A stretch of DNA of 64,000 nucleotides from UBA9676 sp035532275 (lineage in GTDB: Bacteria > Actinomycetota > Actinomycetes > Streptosporangiales > Streptosporangiaceae), in contig DATKRG010000225.1 of the NCBI GenBank assembly GCA_035532275.1, positions 1 through 64,000 of the forward strand, read 5' to 3'. Position numbers and translations under genes: made by a program. Shown here piece by piece: positions 49,722 to 57,906 of this stretch. Each line of letters opens with the position of its first letter. The first letter of the stretch is position 1. The notes below the pieces were generated by a model that was given only the letters and a program-made list of their open reading frames with translations, was not told where the DNA came from and made no database searches.

Positions 49722-50465
49722 ATGGCGACACTGGTGCTGCTGCGGCATGGCGAGAGCGCCTGGAACGCGGAGGGCCTGTTCACCGGCTGGGTCGACGTGG
49801 GGCTGTCCAGCAAGGGCGCTGGCGAGGCGGCGGCGGGCGGGACCCTGCTGCGGGAGGCCGGGCTGCGGCCGGACATCGTCCACACCTCCGTCCTCACCCG
49901 GGCCATCCAGACCGCGCACCTGGCACTGGAAGCGGCCGATCTGCTCTGGCTCCCCGTGACCAGGTCGTGGCGGCTGAACGAACGGCATTACGGCGCGCTC
50001 CAGGGCAAGAACAAGGCGCAGACGCGGCAGGAGCTCGGCGACGAGCAGTTCATGCTCTGGCGCCGGTCCTACGACGTCCCGCCCCCGCCGATCCCCGACG
50101 ATCACCGGCTGTCCCAGGCCCGCGACCCCCGGTACGCCCACCTCCCGCCCGAGCTGCGGCCTCGCAGCGAATGCCTGAAGGACGTGCTCCACCGCATGCT
50201 CCCGTACTGGTACGACGCGCTGGTCCCGGACCTGGCGGCGGGCCGGACCGTGCTGGTCGTCGCCCATGGCAACTCGCTGCGGGCGCTGGTCAAGCACCTG
50301 GACGGGATCGGGGATGCCGAGATCGCCGGGCTGAACATCCCGACCGGCATCCCGCTCGCCTACGAGCTCGATGACGAGTTCCGGCCCACCGCCCGCGGCG
50401 GCCGGTACCTCGACCCGGCGGCTGCGGCGGTGGCCGCGGAAGCGGTCCGCGCCCAGGGGCGCTGA
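49722..50465 (+). CDS. gpmA: 2,3-bisphosphoglycerate-dependent phosphoglycerate mutase
   Basis: 247 residues. Catalytic His in VLLRHGESAWNAEGLFTGW, SVLTRAIQTAHLAL, WRLNERHYGALQGKNKAQT and the second His in VVAHGNSLRALVKHLDGI, all characteristic of the cofactor-dependent enzyme. Interconverts 3- and 2-phosphoglycerate in glycolysis. Gene order gpmA - senX3 - regX3 is conserved in actinomycetes. Confidence 0.96.
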   Translation: MATLVLLRHGESAWNAEGLFTGWVDVGLSSKGAGEAAAGGTLLREAGLRPDIVHTSVLTRAIQTAHLALEAADLLWLPVTRSWRLNERHYGALQGKNKAQTRQELGDEQFMLWRRSYDVPPPPIPDDHRLSQARDPRYAHLPPELRPRSECLKDVLHRMLPYWYDALVPDLAAGRTVLVVAHGNSLRALVKHLDGIGDAEIAGLNIPTGIPLAYELDDEFRPTARGGRYLDPAAAAVAAEAVRAQGR

Positions 50466-50753
50466 GCCCGGTGCGGTGCCCTGGTGCCCGGATCTGGCCA
50501 CGGGTGGTTTCCTTTTCGGGAGGGACGGGTACACGTCGGGCACCCAGTGCGTGGCGTCGGGTTGCTGCGGGGGAAATCACGCATGACCAGATGCCAACAA
50601 TCGCATGAATACGTGCGGAACACAGCGTCTGGTGGGGACCCGGCCTGGAGCGTCCAGGGCCTGGTGCGCTTACCATCGAAGCGTGAGCATGCAGGTGACG
50701 GGTGGTGCTCGCGGCCACACGCCAGTGTGTGCCGTGACGCCCGGAGCGGAGCG

Positions 50754-51896
50754 GTGAAGATCCGCAGGCAATCCGACGCTTCGTCGGCGAGCTTGGAGCA
50801 ACGGCAGGCGACCCGTCTTCCGTCCGGTGTGGCGTCGGTCCTTTCCGTGCTTTCCTCCTCCGCTGTCGTGCTCGACAACAACGACCGGGTGCTGCGGGCC
50901 AGCGCCGCGGCCCGCTCCTATGGGCTGGTCAAGGGAGACCAGCTGATGGTGGGGGAGCTGCTCGCCCTGGTCCGCCAGGTCCGCCGGGACGGCGAGATCC
51001 GCGAGGGCGAGATCGAGGTGTCCGGGAGCGCGTTCGGCGGCAGGCGGACCAGCTTCGCGGTCCGGGTCGCGCCGCTGGGCTCGGGGGTCGGCGGCGGCGG
51101 CCTGATCCTGCTGCTGGCCGAGGACCAGACGGAGAGCCGGCGGGTGGAGGAGGTCCGGCGGGACTTCGTCGCCAACATCAGCCATGAGCTCAAGACCCCG
51201 GTCGGTGCCCTCGCCCTGCTCGCCGAGACGATGGAGGAGGCGGCCGAGGACCCGGAGGCGGTGCGCAGGTTCGCCGGGCGGATGCGGCAGGAGGCGTCGC
51301 GGCTGACCTATCTGGTCCAGGACCTGATCACGCTGTCCCGGATCCAGGCGGCCGAGCCGGTGCCCGACCCGCGTGCGGTAGACCTTCCCGCCGTGGTCGC
51401 CGAGGCACTGGACCGGTGCCGGATGAAGGCCAGCGCCCGCGGCATCGAGCTGGCGGCCAGCTGCGATGAGGGCCTGGTGGTGCTCGGCGACGAGGACCTG
51501 CTGGTCACCGCGCTGCGGAACATGCTGGAGAACGCCGTCGCCTACAGCCCGGAGAAGACCCGGGTGGTGATCTCCGCCACCCGCGACGGGCCGGACGCCG
51601 CCCAGATCAGCATCGCCGACCAGGGCATCGGCATCCCGGAACGGGACCTGGAACGGATCTTCGAGCGCTTCTACCGGGTGGACCCGGCCCGCTCCCGCGC
51701 CACCGGCGGGACCGGCCTGGGCCTGGCGATCGTGAAGCACGTGGTAGCCGCCCACAGCGGCAAGGTGACCGTCTGGAGCAAGGAGGGTGCGGGGTCCACC
51801 TTCACCCTGCGCCTGCCCGCGATCAGGACAGCCCCGACCGCCGACGGCAGCCCCGCCGCTGGCCTTGCCCAACCTGCCAGGGAGGCAGTCAAGTGA
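50754..51896 (+). CDS. senX3: SenX3-type sensor histidine kinase without membrane segments
   Basis: 380 residues. PAS-like N-terminal domain (SSSAVVLDNNDRVLRASAAA), DHp helix with RRDFVANISHELKTPVGALA, and HATPase with NMLENAVAYSP, IADQGIGIPERD, FERFYRVDPARSRATGGTGL. The matching positions identify it as SenX3, the phosphate-limitation kinase. Known SenX3 proteins begin with one or two membrane helices; here the region before the PAS domain is hydrophilic even if the open frame is extended to 50484. GTG at 50754 follows GGAGCGGAGCG. The stop overlaps regX3 by 4 nt. Confidence 0.9.
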   Translation: MKIRRQSDASSASLEQRQATRLPSGVASVLSVLSSSAVVLDNNDRVLRASAAARSYGLVKGDQLMVGELLALVRQVRRDGEIREGEIEVSGSAFGGRRTSFAVRVAPLGSGVGGGGLILLLAEDQTESRRVEEVRRDFVANISHELKTPVGALALLAETMEEAAEDPEAVRRFAGRMRQEASRLTYLVQDLITLSRIQAAEPVPDPRAVDLPAVVAEALDRCRMKASARGIELAASCDEGLVVLGDEDLLVTALRNMLENAVAYSPEKTRVVISATRDGPDAAQISIADQGIGIPERDLERIFERFYRVDPARSRATGGTGLGLAIVKHVVAAHSGKVTVWSKEGAGSTFTLRLPAIRTAPTADGSPAAGLAQPAREAVK

Positions 51897-52579
51897 CACG
51901 CGTGCTGGTGGTCGAGGACGAGGAGTCGTTCAGCGACGCGCTCTCCTACATGCTGCGCAAGGAAGGCTTCGAGGTCGCGGTCTGCCCGACCGGGCCGGAC
52001 GCGATCGAGGCGTTCGACCGCAACGGCGCCGACCTGGTCCTGCTCGATCTCATGCTGCCCGGCCTGCCCGGCAGCGAGGTCTGCCGTACCTTGCGGGAGC
52101 GGTCCAACGTGCCGGTGATCATGCTCACCGCCAAGGACAGCGAGATCGACAAGGTGGTTGGCCTGGAACTCGGCGCCGACGACTACGTCACCAAGCCGTT
52201 CTCCTCCCGGGAGCTGGTGGCCCGGATGCGGGCGGTGCTGCGCCGCCGCGGCGAGCCGGAGGAGACCGGCGCCGCGGTCATGGAGTCCGGGCCGGTGCGG
52301 ATGGACGTGGACCGGCACGTGGTCACGGTCCGCGGTGAGCAGGCCCAGCTGCCACTCAAGGAGTTCGAGCTGCTCGAGGTGCTGCTGCGCAACGCTGGCC
52401 GGGTGCTGACCAGGATGCAGCTCATCGACCGGGTCTGGGGAGCGGACTACGTCGGCGACACCAAGACCCTCGATGTGCACATCAAGCGGCTGCGGGCCAA
52501 GGTCGAGACCGACCCCGGCAACCCGCGGCACATCATCACCGTCCGCGGGCTCGGCTACAAGTTCGAGCCGGTCGGCTGA
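51893..52579 (+). CDS. regX3: RegX3 response regulator (OmpR/PhoB family)
   Basis: 228 residues. Receiver domain: VLVVEDEESFSDAL, phospho-acceptor Asp in LVLLDLMLPGLPGSEVC, VIMLTAKDSEIDK, YVTKPFSSRELVARM. Winged-helix DNA-binding domain: LKEFELLEVLLRNAGRVLTR, DTKTLDVHIKRLRAKVE, ITVRGLGYKFEP. It binds PHO-type direct repeats and activates phosphate-acquisition genes in related species. GTG start overlaps the kinase stop. Confidence 0.95.
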   Translation: MTRVLVVEDEESFSDALSYMLRKEGFEVAVCPTGPDAIEAFDRNGADLVLLDLMLPGLPGSEVCRTLRERSNVPVIMLTAKDSEIDKVVGLELGADDYVTKPFSSRELVARMRAVLRRRGEPEETGAAVMESGPVRMDVDRHVVTVRGEQAQLPLKEFELLEVLLRNAGRVLTRMQLIDRVWGADYVGDTKTLDVHIKRLRAKVETDPGNPRHIITVRGLGYKFEPVG

Positions 52580-52632
52580 CCGTCAGCGCCGGGCTGGCCC
52601 GCTGGCCGTCAGCGCCGGGGCCGGCCCGCTGA
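52580..52632. repeat. Imperfect direct repeat between convergent genes
   Basis: CCGTCAGCGCCGGGCTGGCC (52580 on) recurs as CCGTCAGCGCCGGGGCCGGC (52606 on), two units of about 26 bp filling the gap between regX3 and the lipoprotein gene. A terminator function is possible. Confidence 0.6.
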
Positions 52633-52636
52633 GCGG

Positions 52637-53290
52637 TCAGCCGGTGGGGGACGGCGACGGGGAGACCAGGCTCGCCGTCGGGTTCGGGGCCGGGTGCCGC
52701 CGCTTGTGGTGCGAGGGCGACCCGGACGGGGAAACCGATGCCGACGGGGTCGGAGTGACCGCGACCGGCGCCGGCGAGAACGTGGCGAAGTACTGTGCCC
52801 GCGGCATCACCGGCACCAGCAGGGGCACCCGGCCCGCGCGCAGGAAGTGCAGGACCACCAGGATGTACTGGCCGCCGCCGAGGCGGTGGGTCAGGCTGTG
52901 CAGGATCACCTGCGGGGCCGGGCCGGTCAGGAACACCGACTGCTCGGTGCCCAGCTGGACGCCGCCGGCCGGCAGCTGAACGGTGCTTGCCGTGCCCGGC
53001 GCCGTGATCTGGATCAGGCGGTCGGGGGCACCGCTGTTGGCCAGGGCCAGGAACATGCCAGCCGAACTGCCCGCGGTGAGCGCGGAGTCCGGCGGTGCCC
53101 CGAGCACGAACATGTTGTTGATCCGGATGGTGTCGTCCACCACCGTCGACGCTCCCGCCGTCGGCTGGTGCCAGTGCTGGGTGGGAGCATTCGCGCCGGC
53201 TTCACACCCCGCGACCGCGGGCGCCAGCGCGGCCGCCGCGGCGACGGCCAGGACTCGCCACGATGCGGCGCGGCGGTAACTGAGGATCAC
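52637..53290 (-). CDS. PCu(A)C-like (DUF461) lipoprotein
   Basis: 217 residues. A lipoprotein signal: basic LSYRRAASWR, hydrophobic core, and lipobox APAVAGC with Cys near residue 28. The mature part has the beta-sandwich pattern of PCu(A)C copper chaperones (IRINNMFVLGAPPDSALTAG, MFLALANSGAPDRLIQI, GGQYILVVLHFLRAG), but the Met/His copper-binding pattern is not evident. The C-terminal ~55 residues are Ser/Pro/Thr/His-rich. GTG at 53290 follows GGAGGAGAGC. Convergent with regX3. Confidence 0.78.
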   Translation of the reverse strand: MILSYRRAASWRVLAVAAAAALAPAVAGCEAGANAPTQHWHQPTAGASTVVDDTIRINNMFVLGAPPDSALTAGSSAGMFLALANSGAPDRLIQITAPGTASTVQLPAGGVQLGTEQSVFLTGPAPQVILHSLTHRLGGGQYILVVLHFLRAGRVPLLVPVMPRAQYFATFSPAPVAVTPTPSASVSPSGSPSHHKRRHPAPNPTASLVSPSPSPTG

Positions 53291-53431
53291 GGCGTGCTCT
53301 CCTCCGGCTCCGGAATCCGGCCTTGCGCTGTGGCCGCAAGTCCGACACGCGGTAGTGGACGCCGCACAGCGTACCGGGCCATGGTTCCAGGCCGCGCGGC
53401 ACCCCACGCCGCCGGGGCGGGCGAGGCGGCG

Positions 53432-54169
53432 CTAACCGGCCGGGGTGCTGGCCGCCAGGGTCGCCGTCCCGCTCCCGCCGGGATTGGGCAGCCCCTGCGT
53501 GTGGCCGGGGATCAGCAGGCGCAGCGCGCTGGTCAGCTGGAAGCCGTTCCCCCGGTCGGGCACGATCTGGGTGACTGACCCGTCACCGTCGACGAGGACC
53601 GCGGTGAGGCGGGTCGGGTGGTAGGAGGAGGTGAGCGCGTTCTCTGTGTCCTCCACCGCGTGCCCGGCGCCCAGGCCGGTCTGCCGGGTCAGGTCGATGA
53701 CCTGGACGCCCCGGATACCCACGATGTAGATCTGCACCTGCGCCGCGTTGGCCTCGGCCGCCAGCTGGCGCAAGTGGCCGCAGCCACAGCGAGGCGGGAT
53801 CAGCGCCAGCACCGAGCCGCGCAGGCTGCGCAGCTGCGTCTGCTGGCCGTCGACCGAGACGATGGCGTCGGGCAGCTGGTGGCTGGCCGGGCGGAACGGC
53901 GGCCCCTGCCCGCCGGTGAACACGGTCAGCAGCGTCCCGGCGAGCAGGGTCAGCGCCAGGCAGCCGGCCAGCAGCGGCAGGACCATGCCGTCGTGGGCCA
54001 GGGGGCCCTGCAGCCGCCTGGTGTATCTGCGCCAGCGCAGCGCACGCAGCTCACGGTGATATGCCTGCACGTCGCGATCGAGTTCCCGGGCGTCGTCCGG
54101 GATCTCGATGTCGACCGGAGGCAGGCCGTAATCGTCCCGTCCTGGGTCGCCGCCAATGTTCACGCGCAT
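53432..54169 (-). CDS. Single-pass membrane protein with thioredoxin-like outer domain
   Basis: 245 residues. A cytoplasmic acidic N-terminus (VDIEIPDDARELDRDVQAYH), one membrane helix at about residues 62-85, then an outer domain of about 150 residues with SLRGSVLALIPPRCGCGHLR, QIYIVGIRGVQVIDLTRQ and LTAVLVDGDGSVTQIVPD. The order resembles a thioredoxin/AhpC-type fold with a CGC motif at the usual CxxC position; redox function is inferred. ATG at 54169 is used. Divergent from carD. Confidence 0.7.
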   Translation of the reverse strand: MRVNIGGDPGRDDYGLPPVDIEIPDDARELDRDVQAYHRELRALRWRRYTRRLQGPLAHDGMVLPLLAGCLALTLLAGTLLTVFTGGQGPPFRPASHQLPDAIVSVDGQQTQLRSLRGSVLALIPPRCGCGHLRQLAAEANAAQVQIYIVGIRGVQVIDLTRQTGLGAGHAVEDTENALTSSYHPTRLTAVLVDGDGSVTQIVPDRGNGFQLTSALRLLIPGHTQGLPNPGGSGTATLAASTPAG

Positions 54170-54544
54170 CTCTCCGGCATGAGCGGCCACGTTCTCTCCA
54201 GTATGGGTCAGGGGTGGCCCTCGCGTCACTGGTGAGTAACTCCGCCTGTCCCGCGGCGGCCCGTCTCTGGCTCCGCGGCGGCCCGCTGGCGCCCCCACGG
54301 CGGCGCGCCGGCAGCCCCGAAGGGCCCGGTCCCGGCCCGAAAGGCGGGCCGAAGGCGGTCCGCCCGCGGCCCGCGGGCGGCGCCCGGCCGGGACCCCGGT
54401 CCGCCAGACGGTCGGCCAACACGCTCGCGAGGCGGCTTTCAGATCGGTAAAATGGCCCCTTGACCTGCATGTTTGCCGCCAACCACGGCTAATGGGCCGC
54501 CTTGCCCATGGTAGGATTGCCTCAGCGGAAGGGGTATGTGCCAC
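54170..54544. other. Divergent intergenic region before carD
   Basis: 375 bp without a credible gene. It must hold the carD promoter and that of the membrane-protein gene. A -10-like TAGGAT is at 54512-54517 and the carD ribosome binding site at 54527-54534. The middle (54240-54400) is extremely G/C-rich with several short GGCCCG/CGGGCC inverted segments. Confidence 0.5.
54512..54517 (+). promoter_or_regulatory. Possible -10 element of carD
   Basis: TAGGAT fits TANNNT and lies 27 nt before the carD ATG, leaving room for GGAAGGGG as ribosome binding site. No convincing -35 is seen. Confidence 0.35.
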
Positions 54545-55027
54545 ATGACTTTCAAGGTCGGCGACACCGTCGTCTACCCCCACCATGGGGCTGCTCGCAT
54601 CGAAGAGATCGAGACCCGTTCGATCAAGGGTGAGGACAGGACCTATCTGGTTCTCAAGGTCGACAAGGGTGACTTGACTGTACGCGTGCCCGCGGACAAT
54701 GCCGAACTGGTAGGTGTGCGCGACGTTGTGGGGCAGGAAGGGCTGGAGCGGGTGTTCGAGGTGCTGCGCGCCCCGCACACCGAGGAACCGACCAACTGGT
54801 CCCGGCGGTACAAGGCCAACCTTGAGAAGCTCGCCTCCGGCGATGTGAACAAGGTGGCCGAGGTCGTCCGTGACCTGTGGCGCAGGGACCGGGAACGGGG
54901 CCTGTCGGCGGGTGAGAAGCGGATGCTCGCCAAGGCCCGGCAGATCCTGGTGAGCGAGCTTGCCCTGGCTGAGAAGACCAACGAGGACAAGGCCGAGGCG
55001 CTCCTCGACGAGATCCTGGCGTCCTGA
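54545..55027 (+). CDS. carD: CarD-family RNA polymerase-binding transcription factor
   Basis: 160 residues. Near-identical in pattern to mycobacterial CarD: TFKVGDTVVYPHHGAARIEE (RNAP-interacting Tudor-like domain), DLTVRVPADNAELVGVRDVV, then the DNA-binding helical domain HTEEPTNWSRRYKANLEKLA and SAGEKRMLAKARQILVSELA with the conserved Trp. It stabilises open complexes, mainly at rRNA promoters. The ATG at 54545 gives the usual N-terminus and 10-nt spacing to GGAAGGGG; the ATG at 54536 leaves no room. Confidence 0.96.
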   Translation: MTFKVGDTVVYPHHGAARIEEIETRSIKGEDRTYLVLKVDKGDLTVRVPADNAELVGVRDVVGQEGLERVFEVLRAPHTEEPTNWSRRYKANLEKLASGDVNKVAEVVRDLWRRDRERGLSAGEKRMLAKARQILVSELALAEKTNEDKAEALLDEILAS

Positions 55028-55057
55028 CCCGCTCGCTGACCATCACCTGGCCTGGAC

Positions 55058-55549
55058 GTGGCCGCTGACCTGCCCCGGGTAGGGGTCGGGACCGATGTTC
55101 ACCCGCTGATGCCCGGGCGTCCGCTGCACCTGGCCGGGCTCATGTGGCCGGGCGAGACCGGCCTGGCGGGCCATTCTGACGGGGACGTCGCCGCGCATGC
55201 CGCCTGCGATGCCCTGCTCTCTGCGGCTGGCCTCGGTGACCTGGGGGCAGCGTTCGGCACCGACGACCCGGCCTGGGCGGGCGCCGCCGGGACCAGCCTC
55301 CTGCGCGCGACCGCCGGCCTGCTTACCGGCGCTGGTCTCATGGTGGGGAACGTCGCCATCTGCGTGATCGGCAACCGGCCGCGGATCGCGCCGCGGCGCG
55401 CGGAGGCGGAGAAGGTCCTGTCCGAGGCGCTTGGCGGGGCACCGGTCAGCGTGACCGGCACCACTACCGACGGGCTGGGCCTGACCGGCCGCGGCGAGGG
55501 CATCGCCGCGATCGCGACCGCCCTGGTGACACGGCGGGAACCAACCTAA
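55058..55549 (+). CDS. ispF: 2-C-methyl-D-erythritol 2,4-cyclodiphosphate synthase
   Basis: 163 residues. Zinc ligands in GVGTDVHPLMPG (Asp and His) and His in LAGHSDGDVAAHAACDAL; C-terminal TGTTTDGLGLTGRGEGIAAI. Fifth step of the non-mevalonate isoprenoid pathway. In mycobacteria ispD lies between carD and ispF; here only 30 nt separate them and ispD is missing from the window. The stop overlaps that of the convergent fumarylacetoacetase gene by 4 nt. Confidence 0.95.
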   Translation: MAADLPRVGVGTDVHPLMPGRPLHLAGLMWPGETGLAGHSDGDVAAHAACDALLSAAGLGDLGAAFGTDDPAWAGAAGTSLLRATAGLLTGAGLMVGNVAICVIGNRPRIAPRRAEAEKVLSEALGGAPVSVTGTTTDGLGLTGRGEGIAAIATALVTRREPT

Positions 55550-56757
55550 CCGCCCACCACCTGCCCCTCGACCGCGCCGAACCCGATCACCGCCCCGTCC
55601 GCCCCCGGCGCGGTGGCGGTGATCCTGACCACGTCGCCATCCGCCAGGTAGGAGCGGGTGGCGCCGCCGGGCAGCCGGACCGGCTGCTTGCCGTCCCAGG
55701 TCAGCTCCAGCAGGCAGCCGCGCTCCTCACCCGGCCCGGACACCGTGCCGGAGGCGAACAGGTCCCCGGTACGCAGCGGCGCGCCGTTGACGGTGGCGTG
55801 CGCCAGCTGCTGCGGTGGCGTCCAGTACATGTGGCGGAAAGCCGGCCGCGCCACGATGTCCTCGTTCAGTGTGATGGTCAGGGACAGATCCAGGCCCCAC
55901 GGCTCGGGGCAGCGCAGGTAGGCCAGCGGCGGCGGGTCCTGCGCGGGCGGCGGCACCCGGGCGGCGGCCAGCGCGGCCAGCGGCACCACCCACGGTGACA
56001 CCGACGTCGCGAAGGATTTGCCCAGGAACGGCCCCAGCGGCTGCGTCTCCCACGACTGGATGTCGCGTGCGCTCCAGTCATTGACAAGCACGAAGCCGAA
56101 CGCATGCTCGGCGAACTCGCCAGCTGACACTCGCTGCCCCGGCACGGTTCCGGCGCCGGTGACGAAGCCCACCTCGGCCTCGAAGTCCAGCCGCTGGGTC
56201 GGCCCGTAGACCGGCGCTGCCGCGCCGCGGGGCAGGTACTGGCCGCTGGGCCGGGTCACCGCGGTGCCGGAGACCATCACCGATCCCGCCCGGCCGTGGT
56301 AGCCGGCCGGCAGGTGCAGCCAGTTGCGGGCGAGCGGGGGCGCGCCGGGCCGGAAGATCTCCCCGACCCGGGTCGCGTGCTCCCGCGAGGAGTAGAAGTC
56401 CACGTAGTCGGCGACGTCGAACGGCAGCCGGAGTTCCACCGACGCTTGCGGCAGCAGGTGGGGTGTGACCCGGTCACGGTGACCGGGGCCGGACAGCAGC
56501 TCGGTCAGCCGCTCGCGGGCCGGCTGCCAGGCGGGCGGGCCGGCGGCCATGAACGGGTTGAGCGAGGCGGCGGCGAACCAGGCGGGCTCCCCGGGCAGCA
56601 GGCCAGCGGCGGCCAGCCCAGCCAGGTCGAGCACCCGATCTCCGATCGCCACCCCGACCCTGGCCGGCTCACCCGGCGGGGCGAAGATCCCGTAGGGCAG
56701 GTTCTGGACACCGAAGCCGCTGCCCTCGGGCACCCGGACCCAGGTCGTCGCCGCCAT
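55546..56757 (-). CDS. fahA: Fumarylacetoacetase
   Basis: 403 residues. N-terminal SH3-like domain (FGVQNLPYGIFAPPGEPARV) and catalytic domain: DFYSSREHATRVGEIFRPG, metal ligands in DFEAEVGFV, LVNDWSARDIQSWETQPLG and GKSFATSVSPWVVPL, then ELTWDGKQPVRLP. It cleaves 4-fumarylacetoacetate to fumarate and acetoacetate, the last step of tyrosine breakdown. The homogentisate dioxygenase gene lies nearby on the other strand; maleylacetoacetate isomerase is not in the window. The ATG lies just after the DUF2637 gene stop (2-nt gap). Confidence 0.93.
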   Translation of the reverse strand: MAATTWVRVPEGSGFGVQNLPYGIFAPPGEPARVGVAIGDRVLDLAGLAAAGLLPGEPAWFAAASLNPFMAAGPPAWQPARERLTELLSGPGHRDRVTPHLLPQASVELRLPFDVADYVDFYSSREHATRVGEIFRPGAPPLARNWLHLPAGYHGRAGSVMVSGTAVTRPSGQYLPRGAAAPVYGPTQRLDFEAEVGFVTGAGTVPGQRVSAGEFAEHAFGFVLVNDWSARDIQSWETQPLGPFLGKSFATSVSPWVVPLAALAAARVPPPAQDPPPLAYLRCPEPWGLDLSLTITLNEDIVARPAFRHMYWTPPQQLAHATVNGAPLRTGDLFASGTVSGPGEERGCLLELTWDGKQPVRLPGGATRSYLADGDVVRITATAPGADGAVIGFGAVEGQVVGG

Positions 56758-56759
56758 GC

Positions 56760-57695
56760 TCACTCCCCGCCGGGCTCGGGCCCCTGCGGGTGGGTGGGGG
56801 TGCTGCGCATCCGGTCGAAGTGGGGGACGGGGGTGGGGGCGGGCACCATCGGCGGGGCGGGCACCATCGGCGGCGCGGGCGCCTCGCCGGCACCCGCCAA
56901 GGCCGTCTGCGGGCCGTCGTCCTCGTCCAGCTCGGGGGCCTGCGCCTCGTAGGTCAGGCCGGTCCCCGCCTCCTCCAGCTGGTCGTGACCCGCCTCCTCG
57001 GTGTGCCTGGAGTCGTCGTCCCAGTACCCCGCCGTGAGCTCGGCTGTCGCGCGGCTCTCCACCGCCCCGGCCCGTTCGGCGGGCCGGCCAGCCCGGGGCT
57101 CCAGCAGCGAGTCGGTCGCCGTCCGGGGCTCGCCGGCCCGGCCCGCTGCGGTCCCGCCGCTGGCCGCCCAGGTGACCGTCCCCGGGCCGGCCGCGAGGCC
57201 GCCGGCGGCCCGTCCCGCTGCTCCGTTCGCGGCGCCCGCCGCCCGGATCCGGCGCCAGTGCCGCAGCATCGCGAGCCACATCCCGAAGCCCATCAGCAGC
57301 AGCACCCACGGGATGACCGCGACCACGGCCTGGGTCGGCTGGACGGGCAGGCTGATGCCCATGGCGTGGACCGCGTCACCGGCCGCCAGCGCGGCCAGCA
57401 GGAGCAGCAGGGAAATCCACACGTACGCCCGGGTCCACCAGCCGGCACTGCGCAGCGCCAGGGCCGCGGCGCAGGCGATGACCAGCATCGCGTCGAACAT
57501 GACCGGGTACAGCCGGGCCAGCCGGGCGGACACCCCGGCCTGCAGCGCGATCTGGTGGATCCCCTCGTAGGAGAGCAGGAACGCGGCGGCGGCCACCAGC
57601 AGCACCCCGACGATGACGGCGGTGAGCGCGGCCAGCCGGAGCCGCGGGTGGGGATCGCCAGACCGGGTCCCGCGCACCACGGGATAGTCGCTCAT
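56760..57695 (-). CDS. DUF2637 membrane protein with acidic C-terminal tail
   Basis: 311 residues. Four hydrophobic helices within residues 22-145 (ALTAVIVGVLLVAAAAFLLS, MLVIACAAALAL, ISLLLLLAALAAGDAV, AVIPWVLLLMGFGMWLAML) match the DUF2637 (SpdB-like) layout, which in Streptomyces is linked to plasmid spread proteins. The remaining 160 residues are hydrophilic and end with a repeated APPMVP pair. ATG at 57695; ribosome binding site GGAAGGA is rather distant. Directly upstream of the fumarylacetoacetase gene and presumably on the same mRNA, though no functional link is evident. Confidence 0.75.
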   Translation of the reverse strand: MSDYPVVRGTRSGDPHPRLRLAALTAVIVGVLLVAAAAFLLSYEGIHQIALQAGVSARLARLYPVMFDAMLVIACAAALALRSAGWWTRAYVWISLLLLLAALAAGDAVHAMGISLPVQPTQAVVAVIPWVLLLMGFGMWLAMLRHWRRIRAAGAANGAAGRAAGGLAAGPGTVTWAASGGTAAGRAGEPRTATDSLLEPRAGRPAERAGAVESRATAELTAGYWDDDSRHTEEAGHDQLEEAGTGLTYEAQAPELDEDDGPQTALAGAGEAPAPPMVPAPPMVPAPTPVPHFDRMRSTPTHPQGPEPGGE

Positions 57696-57906
57696 CAGCG
57701 GTGTTCGTCCTTCCTGCGCCGCCACTGCGGTCGCCGGCCCCCGCCTATAGTCGGGACTACGGGCACCATTGTCCGCGCCGGGTAGCCGTCTGGCCGCCGG
57801 GGGGCGGTTGCGGGAGTCTCCCGCGGGCGGAAGGGATCGCCCAGCACGGCGCACGTCCGGACGGCCGTGCGCCCGCCCGCGCGGCCTCGGCGTCAAGGGA
57901 GACCAT

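Noticed and set aside
53432..54778. Membrane protein extended to 448 residues across the carD promoter and gene
   Set aside because: The extension covers the carD promoter and the first part of carD on the opposite strand; the ATG at 54169 gives a sensible protein.
55546..57309. A 587-residue fumarylacetoacetase with long N-terminus
   Set aside because: The first ~184 residues are antisense-like low complexity overlapping the DUF2637 gene; the ATG at 56757 gives the family length.
56760..57695. A plasmid-spread (SpdB) function for the DUF2637 protein
   Set aside because: No replication, TraB-like or other conjugation gene is present; the similarity is only in helix layout.
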